Assembly: GCA_021786915.1 (NCBI GenBank)
Contig: JAJYMP010000668.1
Span: 1-19,895, forward strand
Origin: Chloroflexota bacterium
GTDB taxonomy: Bacteria > Chloroflexota > Limnocylindria > Limnocylindrales > CSP1-4
Reading direction: 5' to 3'
Length of the DNA stretch: 19,895 nucleotides
The position numbers and the translations under genes are program-made. The notes beneath the pieces are model-generated. The model was not told where the DNA came from. It was given only the letters and a program-made list of their open reading frames with translations, and made no database searches. Numbering within the stretch: the first letter of the stretch is position 1; every line of letters begins with the position of its first letter. This document shows positions 8,516 through 17,045 of the stretch, in pieces.

Positions 8516-9451
8516 CTACCCCCGGTCGAGCAGCTCCAGCACGGGCGCCAGCCCCGCGACCGAGGCCTCCGTGATCGGGTCCACCACAAGCTGCACGTGC
8601 CCGATGCCCTCGGCGGCGTAGGCGCGCAGGCCGACGGCTATCTCCTCCGGCGAGCCCGCGAGCGGGGTGACGGCCATGCGCGGGTCGGTGTCGCCCATGA
8701 TCCGGCCGGTGCCGCCGGGCATCCGTACCTGGACGGCCACCGTGCGCTCCACCTCGGCCGGGTCGCGCCCGACCGCGGTACAGGCCTCGTCCACGAGCGC
8801 GCGAAGGCGCGGCACGCCGGCGGGCGTGTTGCGCGTGTCCGCATACCACGCGTTCCACGCGGCGACGTGCGGCAGGGTGGCCGCGAGCATCCGCGGGCCG
8901 ATGGACCCGACGAGCAGCGGCGGGCCGCCGAGCCGCGCCGGACGGGGCAGGAGCTCGGCGTCGCGGGCCGTGTAGAACTCGCCCTGGAAGTCGATCGCGC
9001 CGTCGGCCAGCAGCGTCCGGACGATCGTGAACGCCTCCTCGAACCGCGAGATGCGGTGGTCGAACGGGACGCCCAGGGCGGCGAACTCGACGTCGTTCCA
9101 GCCCGCGCCCATGCCCAGCACCAGCCGCCCGCCGGAGATCTCGTCCACGGCCGCGGCCAGCTTCGCGAGCATGAACGGCTCGTGGAACGCGGTCGACGCG
9201 ACGAGCGGCCCGATCGTCACCCGCTCGGTCGCCTCGGCCAGCCCAGCGAGAGTCGTCCACGCCTCCCACGGCCCGCGGGTGGACCCGTCGAGGTAGCGGT
9301 ACAGCAGGTGGTCGCCGGCCCAGACCGAGTCGAAGCCGGCCTGCTCGGCCGTGCGGGCGATCGCGCGGAGCTCCGGCCAGCGGACCTCGCGCTCCACCTC
9401 GGGAAGCTGGACGCCGACCCCGAGGGGACGGCCGGGCTGTCGGGGGATCAT
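8516..9451 (-). CDS. LLM-class (luciferase-like) flavin/F420-dependent oxidoreductase
   Basis: A 311-residue TIM-barrel enzyme of the bacterial luciferase-like superfamily. Family hallmarks are AEQAGFDSVWAGDHLLY near the N-terminus, the RVTIGPLV strand, and EISGGRLVLGMGAGWNDVEF, followed by RFEEAFTIVRTLL and the PRPARLGGPPLLVGS cofactor-site strand. It resembles the TIGR03560-like F420-dependent group, but F420 versus FMN cannot be settled by eye. The substrate is unknown. The ATG at 9451 is chosen because it overlaps the stop of the SCO fusion gene (ATGA), implying translational coupling; an ATG six codons upstream (9469) is possible. A rho-independent terminator follows. Coupling to a copper/cytochrome maturation protein is unexpected. 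Confidence 0.92.
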   Translation of the reverse strand: MIPRQPGRPLGVGVQLPEVEREVRWPELRAIARTAEQAGFDSVWAGDHLLYRYLDGSTRGPWEAWTTLAGLAEATERVTIGPLVASTAFHEPFMLAKLAAAVDEISGGRLVLGMGAGWNDVEFAALGVPFDHRISRFEEAFTIVRTLLADGAIDFQGEFYTARDAELLPRPARLGGPPLLVGSIGPRMLAATLPHVAAWNAWYADTRNTPAGVPRLRALVDEACTAVGRDPAEVERTVAVQVRMPGGTGRIMGDTDPRMAVTPLAGSPEEIAVGLRAYAAEGIGHVQLVVDPITEASVAGLAPVLELLDRG

Positions 9452-11175
9452 CCCGCGACGGTAGCGCATGCGGCGACCCGAGGAACGGTGCGCTCGATCA
9501 GCTGCCCGGCGACCACCCCGTTGCTCTCGATCATCGAGATGATGACGTCGAGGTCCGCGCTGCCGATGATCCCGGTGTACTTCGCCCGCACCACGCCCTG
9601 GCCGTCCACGACGAACGCCCACGGCACCGTGTTCGCGGGCCACGGCTCCGGGCCCAGGCCCCATGCGGCGGCCCACTGGTTGAGCGGCGGGTCCGCGATG
9701 TCGCCCGACAGCACGGGCTCCTCGGTGACGATCGTGTACACGAACGGCTCGAGGTGGATGAACGCCACCTGGTCCTGCCAGCGGTCGAGCAGGTAGCGGA
9801 CCATCACGACCGCCCGCCCGCACAGCGGCGACACCCGGAACCGCGTCGAGTCGATGACGATCACGTACGGCCTGCCCTGCACCCGCGCGTCCGAGGTGGA
9901 CGTCTGCGACAGCCGCAGGTCGGGGTTCGGCTGGGTGGTCACGGCCCGGACGAGGCCGCCCACATCGCTCAGGGTTGGCGTGTGGATGTTGGGCGCCTGC
10001 CCGCCCAGCGGGGTCGTGGCGCCCTGGTCGAGCGCGGTCACGTCAACCGAGCCGCTCGCCCCGGACGACGTCGACAGCACCAGCCGCCACCCGCCCGGCG
10101 AGGGGATGGTGACCGTCGCGACGAAGTAGACGGTCTTCTCGCCCCAGGGCTGGACCGCGACGGCGTGCACGGGCGAGCCGGCGGCGGCGTTCCCGGCGCC
10201 GGTGACCGTGACGTCGATGGGCGTCGTGGCGTCGATGGGAACGCCGCGGGTGTCGGTGACGGTGAGGATGACCGGGTCGGGTCCGCCGGCCCAGATCTCC
10301 GACGAGACGACGAGCGGCACGAGCGCGGTGCCGGTGGCGGGCTGGGACGACGGCGCGATGGGCGAGGCCGCGACCGGCGAGGCGGGCGAGGCCGAAGCCG
10401 CCGACCCCGATGCCCCCGAGGGCGAAGCGAACGCGACCGGCGGCGTTGCCGGCGCATCGCTCGGAGGCGGCGTCTCCGCCAGCAGGCCGGAGAGCGCTTC
10501 GGCGATCGGCTCCGACTTCGTACTGAACGGGAAGGTCGTCCGGATGCGGCCCTGCGCGTCCACGAGGAACAGGTCCGCGGTGTGGGCCATGGCGTAGGCG
10601 CCGGTCGTGTTCAGCTGCTTGGCGTACTGCACGTGCCAGGCGTCGGCGTTCGCGCGCACCTCCGAGGACGTCCCGGTGAGACCCGTGTAGGCGCTGGGCA
10701 GGTACTTCAGGTACGCCTTCATCGCGGCCACGGTGTCGCGCTCGGGGTCGATCGAGACGAACACGACCCGCACGCCCGGGCCAACCTTCGCGAGCGCCTC
10801 GTTGACGGTGCCGATGGTCGCGGGGCACACGTCCGGGCAGTGGGTGTAGCCGAAGAACACGAGAACGGGCCGGCCGCGGAAGTCGGTCAGGCTGAACGGG
10901 CGACCGTCCTGGTCGGTGAGCAGGAGGGCCGGCGCGGGCTGGGCCGCCCGGAGGCTCGGAGCCAGGGCGATGGGCCTCGGGGCGGTTGCAGCCCAGCCCA
11001 CCAGGACCAGGAACGAGGCGGCCACGGCGAGGAGGGCAACGCTGACGATGACGCGGACGGGGCGGCTGGACGTCGCGGGGAGGTCATCGACAACCGCGTT
11101 CGCCGACGTGCCCGCGTCGATCGCGGCGGGCGGGCGGAACGGGTCGAGCGGCGTCGGGGCGGGGGGCTGGCTCAC
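9448..11175 (-). CDS. SCO1/SenC-type thioredoxin-fold protein fused to two further extracytoplasmic domains
   Basis: A 575-residue membrane-anchored protein. Residues 40-65 form one membrane segment. Residues 75-232 are a SCO1/SenC domain with the copper-binding and redox motif C113-P-D-V-C117 and the distal ligand H198 (AMAHTADLF). SCO proteins deliver copper to, or reduce, the CuA site of cytochrome oxidase. A Pro/Ala/Ser linker (234-283) leads to a beta-rich domain (about 285-385) of Ig-like or FixH/YtkA-like character. A last domain (about 395-575) looks thioredoxin-like but has a single Cys (C452) where CXXC would be. The usual family length is about 200, so this is a large fusion. The GTG at 11175 is the earliest possible start because an in-frame TGA lies two codons before it; no clear ribosome site is seen. 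Its stop overlaps the LLM start. Confidence 0.88.
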   Translation of the reverse strand: MSQPPAPTPLDPFRPPAAIDAGTSANAVVDDLPATSSRPVRVIVSVALLAVAASFLVLVGWAATAPRPIALAPSLRAAQPAPALLLTDQDGRPFSLTDFRGRPVLVFFGYTHCPDVCPATIGTVNEALAKVGPGVRVVFVSIDPERDTVAAMKAYLKYLPSAYTGLTGTSSEVRANADAWHVQYAKQLNTTGAYAMAHTADLFLVDAQGRIRTTFPFSTKSEPIAEALSGLLAETPPPSDAPATPPVAFASPSGASGSAASASPASPVAASPIAPSSQPATGTALVPLVVSSEIWAGGPDPVILTVTDTRGVPIDATTPIDVTVTGAGNAAAGSPVHAVAVQPWGEKTVYFVATVTIPSPGGWRLVLSTSSGASGSVDVTALDQGATTPLGGQAPNIHTPTLSDVGGLVRAVTTQPNPDLRLSQTSTSDARVQGRPYVIVIDSTRFRVSPLCGRAVVMVRYLLDRWQDQVAFIHLEPFVYTIVTEEPVLSGDIADPPLNQWAAAWGLGPEPWPANTVPWAFVVDGQGVVRAKYTGIIGSADLDVIISMIESNGVVAGQLIERTVPRVAACATVAG

Positions 11176-11516
11176 GCGTCAGTTCGCCCGAACGCCGGCA
11201 CGGCGACGACGAGGTTGGGGGGCGACAAGGGGCCCGATCACGCGCGTCATGGTGTTCTGCCTCCGGGCGAGTTGCACGGTCCCGCGGCGATCTCCGGACG
11301 GCGCTGCCGGGGACGCACAGGCGGCCCGACGGCTTCGGACACGATTCCGAGGGCGCCGCGCCGCCATCGGCGAGCCGCGGGCAGTCTCGCATGCTCGGCG
11401 GCCGATCCCCTCCGCCCGGCCGTCCCGAAGTTGTCGGGCCGGACGGCACGGAGCGGGACACCTCGGGCGGGCGGGGGGCCGAAGATGCCGCGGCCGGCTT
11501 CGTGCGAGGATGCCGC
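11176..11516. other. Divergent intergenic region between the SCO fusion and the second LLM gene
   Basis: These 341 bases must hold the promoters of two divergent genes. I see no clear -10/-35 pair. Two small dyads stand out: TCGGA (11335-11339)/TCCGA (11346-11350), and CCCGA (11424-11428)/TCGGG (11434-11438), the latter able to form a hairpin. Frames crossing this stretch appear to be compositional shadows. Confidence 0.4.
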
Positions 11517-12368
11517 ATGCGCTACGGGATCGTGCTCAGCGTCGGCGAAGCGCGGGCGGCGGGCGACCTCGCCGCTGCGGCCGAGGCGGCCGGCTGGGAC
11601 GGGGTGTTCACGTTCGACGCGGTCGCGATCGGCTCCATGGAGCTGGACGATCCGTGGATCGTCCTGGCGGCGATGGCACTTCGGACCGAGCGGGTCACCC
11701 TCGGGGCGATGGTGTTCGCGCCGGCCCGGCGCCGGCCCTGGCTGTTCGCGAAGGCCGCGGTGACGATCGACCGCCTCTCTGGCGGCCGGCTGGTCCTGCC
11801 CGTGGGCCTGGGCACGCTCGACGACGCAGGGTTCGGCAATGTCGGCGAGCCCGTGGCGGCGCGCGAGCGGGCAGCGCGGCTTGACGAGACGCTGGCGATC
11901 ATCGAGGGGCTCTCGGGCGGCGATCCGTTCGCGTTCACCGGCGAGCACTACCAGTTCGGCGCGATGACGCTGCGGCCGCCACGGGTGCAGCAGCCCCGGA
12001 TCCCCGTGTGGCCGGTCGGCGCCTGGCCGCACGCGAAGTCGATGCACCGCGCGCTCGCGTGGGACGGGGTCGTGGTGCAGGCGCCCGACGGCCCCGCCGC
12101 CAACCCGGCGGTGCTGCGCGAGGTCACGGCCTGGATCGCGGCCAAGCGGCTGGTTGTCGGGGCCGGCGCCAACCCGAGCCCGATCCTCGAGCGGCCGTAC
12201 GAGGTGGTCGTGGACGGCGTGACCCCCGGAGCCGATCCCGCCGGCGCGGCCTCGATCACGCGAGCGGTCGCCGAGGCCGGGGCGACGTGGTGGATCGAGG
12301 CCGACTGGGAGCACGCGGACCTCGACACGCTGAGCGCCCGGATCGACGCCGGACCGCCTCGCCATTAG
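11517..12368 (+). CDS. LLM-class flavin/F420-dependent oxidoreductase (short form)
   Basis: A 283-residue luciferase-like TIM-barrel protein. It shows AAEAAGWDGVFTFDAV, ALRTERVTLGAMV, the DRLSGGRLVLPVGLG block and RLDETLAIIEGL, then LRPPRVQQPRIPVWPVG, all in family order. It is about 30-50 residues shorter than typical members and only loosely similar to the LLM protein at 8516-9451, so the pair is not a recent tandem duplication. Substrate and cofactor (F420 or FMN) are undetermined. The ATG at 11517 has GAGGA six bases upstream and matches the family N-terminus; the frame stays open to 11391 but the extra residues are not protein-like. It is transcribed divergently from the SCO fusion and convergently with the VKOR gene. 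Confidence 0.9.
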   Translation: MRYGIVLSVGEARAAGDLAAAAEAAGWDGVFTFDAVAIGSMELDDPWIVLAAMALRTERVTLGAMVFAPARRRPWLFAKAAVTIDRLSGGRLVLPVGLGTLDDAGFGNVGEPVAARERAARLDETLAIIEGLSGGDPFAFTGEHYQFGAMTLRPPRVQQPRIPVWPVGAWPHAKSMHRALAWDGVVVQAPDGPAANPAVLREVTAWIAAKRLVVGAGANPSPILERPYEVVVDGVTPGADPAGAASITRAVAEAGATWWIEADWEHADLDTLSARIDAGPPRH

Positions 12369-12468
12369 CGGCACACCCCGGTCCCCTCGGCTGCCTCGTC
12401 TGCGGCCCGGGCCTGGGTCGCGGACGCCCGGCGGGCCGGCGGGCGCGGTTCGCCTGTGGCCGCAGGAC

Positions 12469-13269
12469 CTACTCGAGCGCTCGACGGCCGAAGTGCGCCT
12501 GGAATCGCCCTGCCCGGACCCAGATCACAAGTGCCACCAGGAACCGGGCGATCAGCGAGAGCCCGTACGAGGCGCACCAGATGCAGACCGCGTGGAGGAT
12601 GAACGCCTGCACGCTGATGAAGTAGATCTCGAAGATCACGCCCACCAGCGACAGCCCGTAGTGCAGGTCGAGCAGGCTGGGGTTGTTGCTCCGGATCCAC
12701 GCGATCGCGAGCGACAGCAGGATCAGCGACAGGAACACCCCGAACACGGCCACCGGGACGGGGCCGATCTTCGCGTACTTGGACAGGGCCACGGCCTCGC
12801 AGCCGTGCAGGACCCCGCACGACGGCGTGCCGCCGCCCAGCTCCACGTACGAGAGGTAGCTGGCGATCAGCAGGCCCACCACGTCGAGGCTCGCGAGGAT
12901 CAGCCCCGGGTGGATCGTCCTGAGGCGATGCGTCTGGACCAGCAGGACCAGCATGGCGGCGCACCACACGATGACCGGGACGAGCGTGTCGGCCGTCTGC
13001 GAGTACACCTGGAACACGACGCCGAACACCAGGCCGGCGAGTGCGCCCGCGTAGTGCACGTCAGCGAGCACGTCGCGGTCGGTGACCGCCCAGCCGGCGG
13101 CCAGCGCCACGAGCAGCAGCGCGAGGACGATGCCGAACTGCGGGACGGGGATCTTGTCCTGGGCGTCGAGCGAGAACAGCCAGACGGCCATCGCAAGGCC
13201 CACGAGGTCGAGGGCGGCGAAGGTCCAGCCGGGGCGGAGGCGACTGGTGCGGGCGACGATGCTGGACAT
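12469..13269 (-). CDS. VKOR-family membrane oxidoreductase with duplicated core
   Basis: A 266-residue protein with eight or more predicted membrane segments. The C-terminal half (120-250) is a complete VKOR unit: loop cysteines C151 and C157 (CX5C) and the quinone-site pair C229-I-W-C232. Bacterial VKOR re-oxidises DsbA-like thiol oxidases and passes electrons to quinone, thus driving disulfide formation outside the cell. The N-terminal half (13-115) aligns with it block by block: [13 protein letters not shown] with [24 protein letters not shown] with [27 protein letters not shown] with [13 protein letters not shown], and VWCA with IWCA. It lacks the loop and keeps one Cys (C103). ATG 13269 is chosen because a -10 candidate sits at 13317-13322; GTG 13314, with GGAGG 11 bases before it, is an alternative. 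No DsbA-like partner is adjacent. Confidence 0.92.
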   Translation of the reverse strand: MSSIVARTSRLRPGWTFAALDLVGLAMAVWLFSLDAQDKIPVPQFGIVLALLLVALAAGWAVTDRDVLADVHYAGALAGLVFGVVFQVYSQTADTLVPVIVWCAAMLVLLVQTHRLRTIHPGLILASLDVVGLLIASYLSYVELGGGTPSCGVLHGCEAVALSKYAKIGPVPVAVFGVFLSLILLSLAIAWIRSNNPSLLDLHYGLSLVGVIFEIYFISVQAFILHAVCIWCASYGLSLIARFLVALVIWVRAGRFQAHFGRRALE

Positions 13270-13315
13270 CTGGAGGCTGACCTGTGGCGGCTCTGGACGT
13301 GACGGCTTCGGCACA

Positions 13316-13324
13316 GAGTCTAGA
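13316..13324 (-). promoter_or_regulatory. Candidate VKOR promoter word, shared with glnA
   Basis: The minus strand reads TCTAGACTC, identical to the word upstream of glnA, with TAGACT as a TANNNT -10 candidate. Transcription from it would give a leader of about 40 bases to the ATG at 13269 and would exclude the GTG at 13314. No -35 match is seen. Confidence 0.3.
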
Positions 13325-13408
13325 GCCTCCGCGACAAGAGGCCGAGCGCGCCGACCGGCCCGGACGGGCGGGGCCAAGGGTCCCCTCCAAATCGCCCCGC
13401 CCGACCGG

Positions 13409-13445
13409 CACGTGCGCCACGTGGCCCCTGTCACCGACAGGGCCA
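13409..13445 (+). promoter_or_regulatory. Paired CACGTG sites and hairpin upstream of the acyl-CoA synthetase
   Basis: Two CACGTG palindromes (13409-13414 and 13418-13423) lie nine bases apart. The second runs into a strong hairpin: TGGCCCCTGTC (13422-13432), loop ACC, GACAGGGCCA (13436-13445), with one bulged C. It ends 77 bases before the synthetase ATG. It could be a regulator binding array or a leader hairpin. Confidence 0.35.
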
Positions 13446-13522
13446 GAGGTGCAACCTACGGCCATCGGACGGCAAGATCCGCCGCTTCGCGTCCCGACAC
13501 GCCCCAGCACACCGAGGCACCG

Positions 13523-16249
13523 ATGACCACCACGCTCGACACGCCGGCCCCCGCGGCCGGATCCCTTCGGGAACGCCACCCGCTTGACGCGATCTTCCAC
13601 CCCCACTCCATCGCTGTGGTGGGCGCGACGGAGAAGGAGGGCTCGGTCGGCCGCACCATCCTCTGGAACCTGCTCTCGTCGCCGTTCGGCGGGACCGTCT
13701 ACCCGGTCAACCCCGCCCGTCCGGCGATCCTCGGGGTCAAGGCCTACCCGAGCATCAGCGCGATCGGCGAGACCGTGGACCTGGCGGTCATCGTGACCCC
13801 GGCCAAGTCGGCCCCCGGCCTGGTCGAGGAGTGCGGCCAGGCGGGCATCAAGGGCGTGATCATCATCAGCGCCGGGTTCAAGGAGGTCGGGCCCGAGGGC
13901 GTGGAGCTCGAGCGCCAGGTGCTCGAGGTCGCCCGCAAGCACGGCATTCGCGTCATCGGGCCCAATTGCCTGGGCGTCATGAACCCGATCGACCGGATGA
14001 ACGCCACGTTCGCGGCCGGGATCGCCAACCCGGGCCGCGTCGGCTTCATCAGCCAGTCGGGCGCTCTGCTCACCGCCATCCTCGACTGGGCGGCCCACGA
14101 GGACGTCGGCTTCAGCTCCATCATCTCGCTCGGGTCGATGCTCGACGTGGGCTGGGGCGACGCGATCGACTACCTCGGCGACGACCCCAACACCGATTCG
14201 ATCGTCATCTACATGGAGACCATCGGCGACGCGCGGGCCTTCCTGTCCGCCGCCCGCGAGGTGGCCCTGACCAAGCCGATCATCGTGATCAAGCCCGGCC
14301 GGACCGCCCAGGCGGCGAAGGCCGCGGCCTCGCACACGGGCTCGCTCACCGGCTCGGACGACGTCCTCGACGCCGCCTTCCGCCGCGCGGGCGTGCTGCG
14401 CGTCGAGAAGATCAGCGAGCTGTTCCAGATCAGTGAGATCCTGGCCAAGCAGCCGCGGCCGAAGGGCCGGCGCCTGTCGATCGTCACCAACGCCGGCGGC
14501 CCCGGCGTCCTGGCGACGGACGCCCTGATCGGGGGCGGCGGCGAGCTCTCGGACATCACCGCGGCCACGATGGCGTCACTCAACGCGGTGCTGCCCGCCG
14601 TGTGGAGCCACAACAACCCCATCGACATCATCGGCGACGCGCCGCCGGAGCGCTACGCGAAGGCGCTCGAGATCGCCGCTGCCGACCCCGAGACCGATGG
14701 CCTGCTCGTCGTCCTCACGCCCCAGGCGATGACCGACCCGACCGCGACCGCGAAGGCGCTCGTCATGCACGCCCACATCGAGGGCAAGCCGGTGCTCGCG
14801 TCCTGGATGGGCGGCGCCGAGGTGGAGGAGGGCGCCCGGGTCCTGCGCGAGGCCGGGATCCCCACCTTCGCCTACCCGGACACCGCCTGCCAGCTGTTCA
14901 ACCACCTGTGGCGCTACGCCGAGAACCTGCACAGCCTCTACGAGACCCCGCGCCTGCCCGTCGCGCCCGAGCGCGGCGAGTTCCGCGAGGAGGCGGATCA
15001 GATCATCGCGGACGTCTCTGCCGAGGGCCGGACGCTGCTCACCGAGTACGAGAGCAAGAAGGTCCTCGCCGCCTACGGCATCCCGATCGCCGACACCGAG
15101 ATCGCCACGACGCCCGACCAGGCGGTCAGCGCCGCGGCCCAGATCGGCTACCCGGTGGTGGCCAAACTCCTGTCGCGCACGGTCACCCACAAGACCGATG
15201 TCGGCGGCGTCGCCCTCAACCTGCGCAACTCCGACGCGGTCCGCGAGGCCTTCGACCGGATCCAGAAGTCCGTGGCCGAGAAGGTCGGCCCCGAGCACTT
15301 CGAGGGCGTGACGATCCAGCCGATGATCAACTGGTCCGGCTACGAGCTGATCGTCGGGTCCTCGCCCGACCCGCAGTTCGGCCCCGTGCTGCTGTTCGGC
15401 ATGGGCGGCCAGCTGGTCGAGGTGTTCAAGGACCGGGCGCTGGCACTGCCGCCGCTCAACACCAACCTCGCCTGCAAGCTGATCCACGAGACGAGGATCA
15501 GCCAAGCGCTCAAGGGCGTCCGCGGGCGCAAGCCGGTCGACGAGGACGCGCTGGCCGCGCTGCTGGTCCGGTTCAGCGAGCTCGTGGCCGAGCAGCCTCG
15601 GATCGCCGAGATCGACATCAACCCGCTCCTCGCCTCGCCGGAGCGCGTCATCGCGCTCGATGCGCGCGTGGTCCTGCACCCGTTGTCGCTCTCGGACGCG
15701 GAGCTGCCGCGGCTGGCGATCCGCCCGTACCCGCACGAGTACGAGCGTCCGGCGGCCACCGACGACGGCGCCGCGATCGTGATCCGGCCGATCCGGCCCG
15801 AGGACGAGCCGGCGATGGCAACGTTCCACGCCCGTCTCTCGAAGCGGACCGTCCGCGCCCGCTACCGCAAGGACCGCCCGCTCTCCGAGCGGACGGCGCA
15901 TGAGCGGCTCGCGCGGATCTGCTTCGTCGACTACGACCGCGAGTTCGCGCTCGTGGCCGAGGCGCCCGTCCTCGGCGGCGCCACCGAGATCGCCGGCGTC
16001 GCCCGGCTCTCGCGCATCCACGCGACGAACGACCGGATGCTCACGCTCACGGTCGCCGACGCCTGGCAGCGGCAGGGGGTCGGCGCGCACCTGGTGCGGA
16101 GCGCGGTGCGGGTCGCGCAGGGCGAGGGCGTCGACCACGTGATCTCGGAGCTGGCGTCCGACAACGCCGGCATGCGCGAGCTCCTCGCGGACGAGGGCTT
16201 CACATTCGAAGACCACGGGGACGAACTGGTGGCGACGCTGGCCGTCTAG
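13523..16249 (+). CDS. ADP-forming acyl-CoA synthetase fused to a GNAT acetyltransferase
   Basis: A 908-residue fusion. In order: a CoA-binding Rossmann domain (about 20-120, [15 protein letters not shown]), succinyl-CoA-ligase-like domains (about 160-460), an ATP-grasp domain (about 500-725, [35 protein letters not shown]) and a GNAT domain (about 750-905, [11 protein letters not shown] through [11 protein letters not shown]). The phosphorylated histidine of the synthetase family is present (H271 in [10 protein letters not shown]). In Pat/PatZ-type lysine acetyltransferases of similar layout this His is typically lost, so this protein may keep ligase activity (acyl-CoA + ADP + Pi to acid + CoA + ATP, reversible). 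The GNAT part could acylate protein lysines and link acetyl-CoA level to enzyme control. ATG 13523 has GAGG five bases upstream. It is divergent from the VKOR gene. Confidence 0.93.
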   Translation: MTTTLDTPAPAAGSLRERHPLDAIFHPHSIAVVGATEKEGSVGRTILWNLLSSPFGGTVYPVNPARPAILGVKAYPSISAIGETVDLAVIVTPAKSAPGLVEECGQAGIKGVIIISAGFKEVGPEGVELERQVLEVARKHGIRVIGPNCLGVMNPIDRMNATFAAGIANPGRVGFISQSGALLTAILDWAAHEDVGFSSIISLGSMLDVGWGDAIDYLGDDPNTDSIVIYMETIGDARAFLSAAREVALTKPIIVIKPGRTAQAAKAAASHTGSLTGSDDVLDAAFRRAGVLRVEKISELFQISEILAKQPRPKGRRLSIVTNAGGPGVLATDALIGGGGELSDITAATMASLNAVLPAVWSHNNPIDIIGDAPPERYAKALEIAAADPETDGLLVVLTPQAMTDPTATAKALVMHAHIEGKPVLASWMGGAEVEEGARVLREAGIPTFAYPDTACQLFNHLWRYAENLHSLYETPRLPVAPERGEFREEADQIIADVSAEGRTLLTEYESKKVLAAYGIPIADTEIATTPDQAVSAAAQIGYPVVAKLLSRTVTHKTDVGGVALNLRNSDAVREAFDRIQKSVAEKVGPEHFEGVTIQPMINWSGYELIVGSSPDPQFGPVLLFGMGGQLVEVFKDRALALPPLNTNLACKLIHETRISQALKGVRGRKPVDEDALAALLVRFSELVAEQPRIAEIDINPLLASPERVIALDARVVLHPLSLSDAELPRLAIRPYPHEYERPAATDDGAAIVIRPIRPEDEPAMATFHARLSKRTVRARYRKDRPLSERTAHERLARICFVDYDREFALVAEAPVLGGATEIAGVARLSRIHATNDRMLTLTVADAWQRQGVGAHLVRSAVRVAQGEGVDHVISELASDNAGMRELLADEGFTFEDHGDELVATLAV

Positions 16250-16561
16250 CGTCCCGTCTGTGCATTCGCCCGCCGGTTGCCGCCCGGGACCCCCGCCACG
16301 CGCCGGCGGCTGAGTCGCGCTGGGATCACCACGCGCGGCAACGTGCGCGGACGCCGGCCCGGACCGGGGGTCCGCGGCGCGGCCCGTGCGCGCGGGGGGC
16401 GCTCCCGACCCCGACGCGACTCAGCCGGCGAGGGACCAGCGGATCGGGACGCTGGCCCGCCACACACCGGCGGCAGCCCAGCGCGGGCGGCGCCGCAACA
16501 CGAGGACGCCGGCTCGGCAACGCCCGCGCCGGCGTCGCGATCCCGGCGCGGGCGCGTTCGC
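16250..16561. other. Convergent intergenic region with nested inverted repeats
   Basis: These 312 bases separate the ends of two convergent genes and hold no supported gene. A 119-base structure (16308-16426) dominates the left half, listed separately. The right half is GC-rich with no feature I can name. Confidence 0.5.
16308..16426. repeat. Long inverted-repeat structure enclosing three stem-loops
   Basis: A perfect 12-bp inverted repeat, GGCTGAGTCGCG (16308-16319) and CGCGACTCAGCC (16415-16426), encloses three hairpins: CGCGC/GCGCG (16332-16349), CGGACC-GGG-GGTCCG (16360-16374) and GCGCG/CGCGC (16377-16393). The middle hairpin has exactly the same centre (16367) as the outer arms. Lying between convergent genes it could be a two-way terminator, a REP/MITE-like palindromic element or a structured RNA. 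The short inner stems could be chance in this composition; the outer arms less so. Confidence 0.5.
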
Positions 16562-16999
16562 CTAGCCCTCGTCGGCCTCGAGCAGCCGCGCAACCGCCGC
16601 TGCGAGCATCGAGGGCGTATACGGCTTGGCGAGGAACTGGCCGGCGGCCGACGCGATGCTCAGCCGCCCGACCACGTCCTCGGCGTAGCCCGACGTCAGC
16701 AGCACCCGCATGTCCGGTCTGCTCCGCTGGAGCGCGGCGGCCAGCCCGGGTCCCCGGAGGCCGGGCATCACAACGTCCGAGAACAGCACGTCGATCCGGC
16801 CGTCGTGCGCCGACGCGATGGTGAGTGCCTCCTCGCCTGACGAAGCCAGGAGCACGTTGTAGCCGCGGGCGCTGAGCGTGCGCTCGGCCACCCGACGCAG
16901 GACGGCCTCGTCATCCACGACCAGGATCGTGGGCAGGCCGATGGGGTCAAGATGGCCGCGTCGACAAGGCGGGGCGCCGCCGATGCCGTCGGGCAACAT
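16562..16999 (-). CDS. Stand-alone response-regulator receiver domain
   Basis: A 145-residue single receiver (CheY-like) domain with no output domain. The acidic cluster is D29-D30, the phospho-acceptor is D75 in LFSDVVMPG, the switch residue is in LLTSGY (T102/S103), and the conserved lysine is K125 in FLAKPYTP. The FLAKPYTP ending and the short C-terminal helix resemble receivers attached to hybrid histidine kinases, so it may relay phosphate or act by protein contact. No histidine kinase is adjacent. ATG 16999 is the first start in frame near the fold and leaves about 20 extra N-terminal residues; its ribosome site (GGTGG) is weak. It is the last gene of a minus-strand run with the 88-residue protein, anti-sigma-like protein and sigma factor. 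Confidence 0.88.
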   Translation of the reverse strand: MLPDGIGGAPPCRRGHLDPIGLPTILVVDDEAVLRRVAERTLSARGYNVLLASSGEEALTIASAHDGRIDVLFSDVVMPGLRGPGLAAALQRSRPDMRVLLTSGYAEDVVGRLSIASAAGQFLAKPYTPSMLAAAVARLLEADEG

Positions 17000-17045
17000 G
17001 GTCCACCGCCGGGCATGGGGCCGCCAGCCCCCCGAGCGGGGGGCG

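Noticed and set aside
12424..12446. GC hairpin between the second LLM gene and the VKOR gene as a two-way terminator
   Set aside because: CGCCCG/CGGGCG arms exist but there is no T-run on either strand, and such pairs are frequent by chance at this GC content.
13082..13522. N-terminal extension of the acyl-CoA synthetase by 147 codons
   Set aside because: It overlaps the divergent VKOR gene and its leader, and the residues are not domain-like; ATG 13523 has a ribosome site and the family N-terminus.
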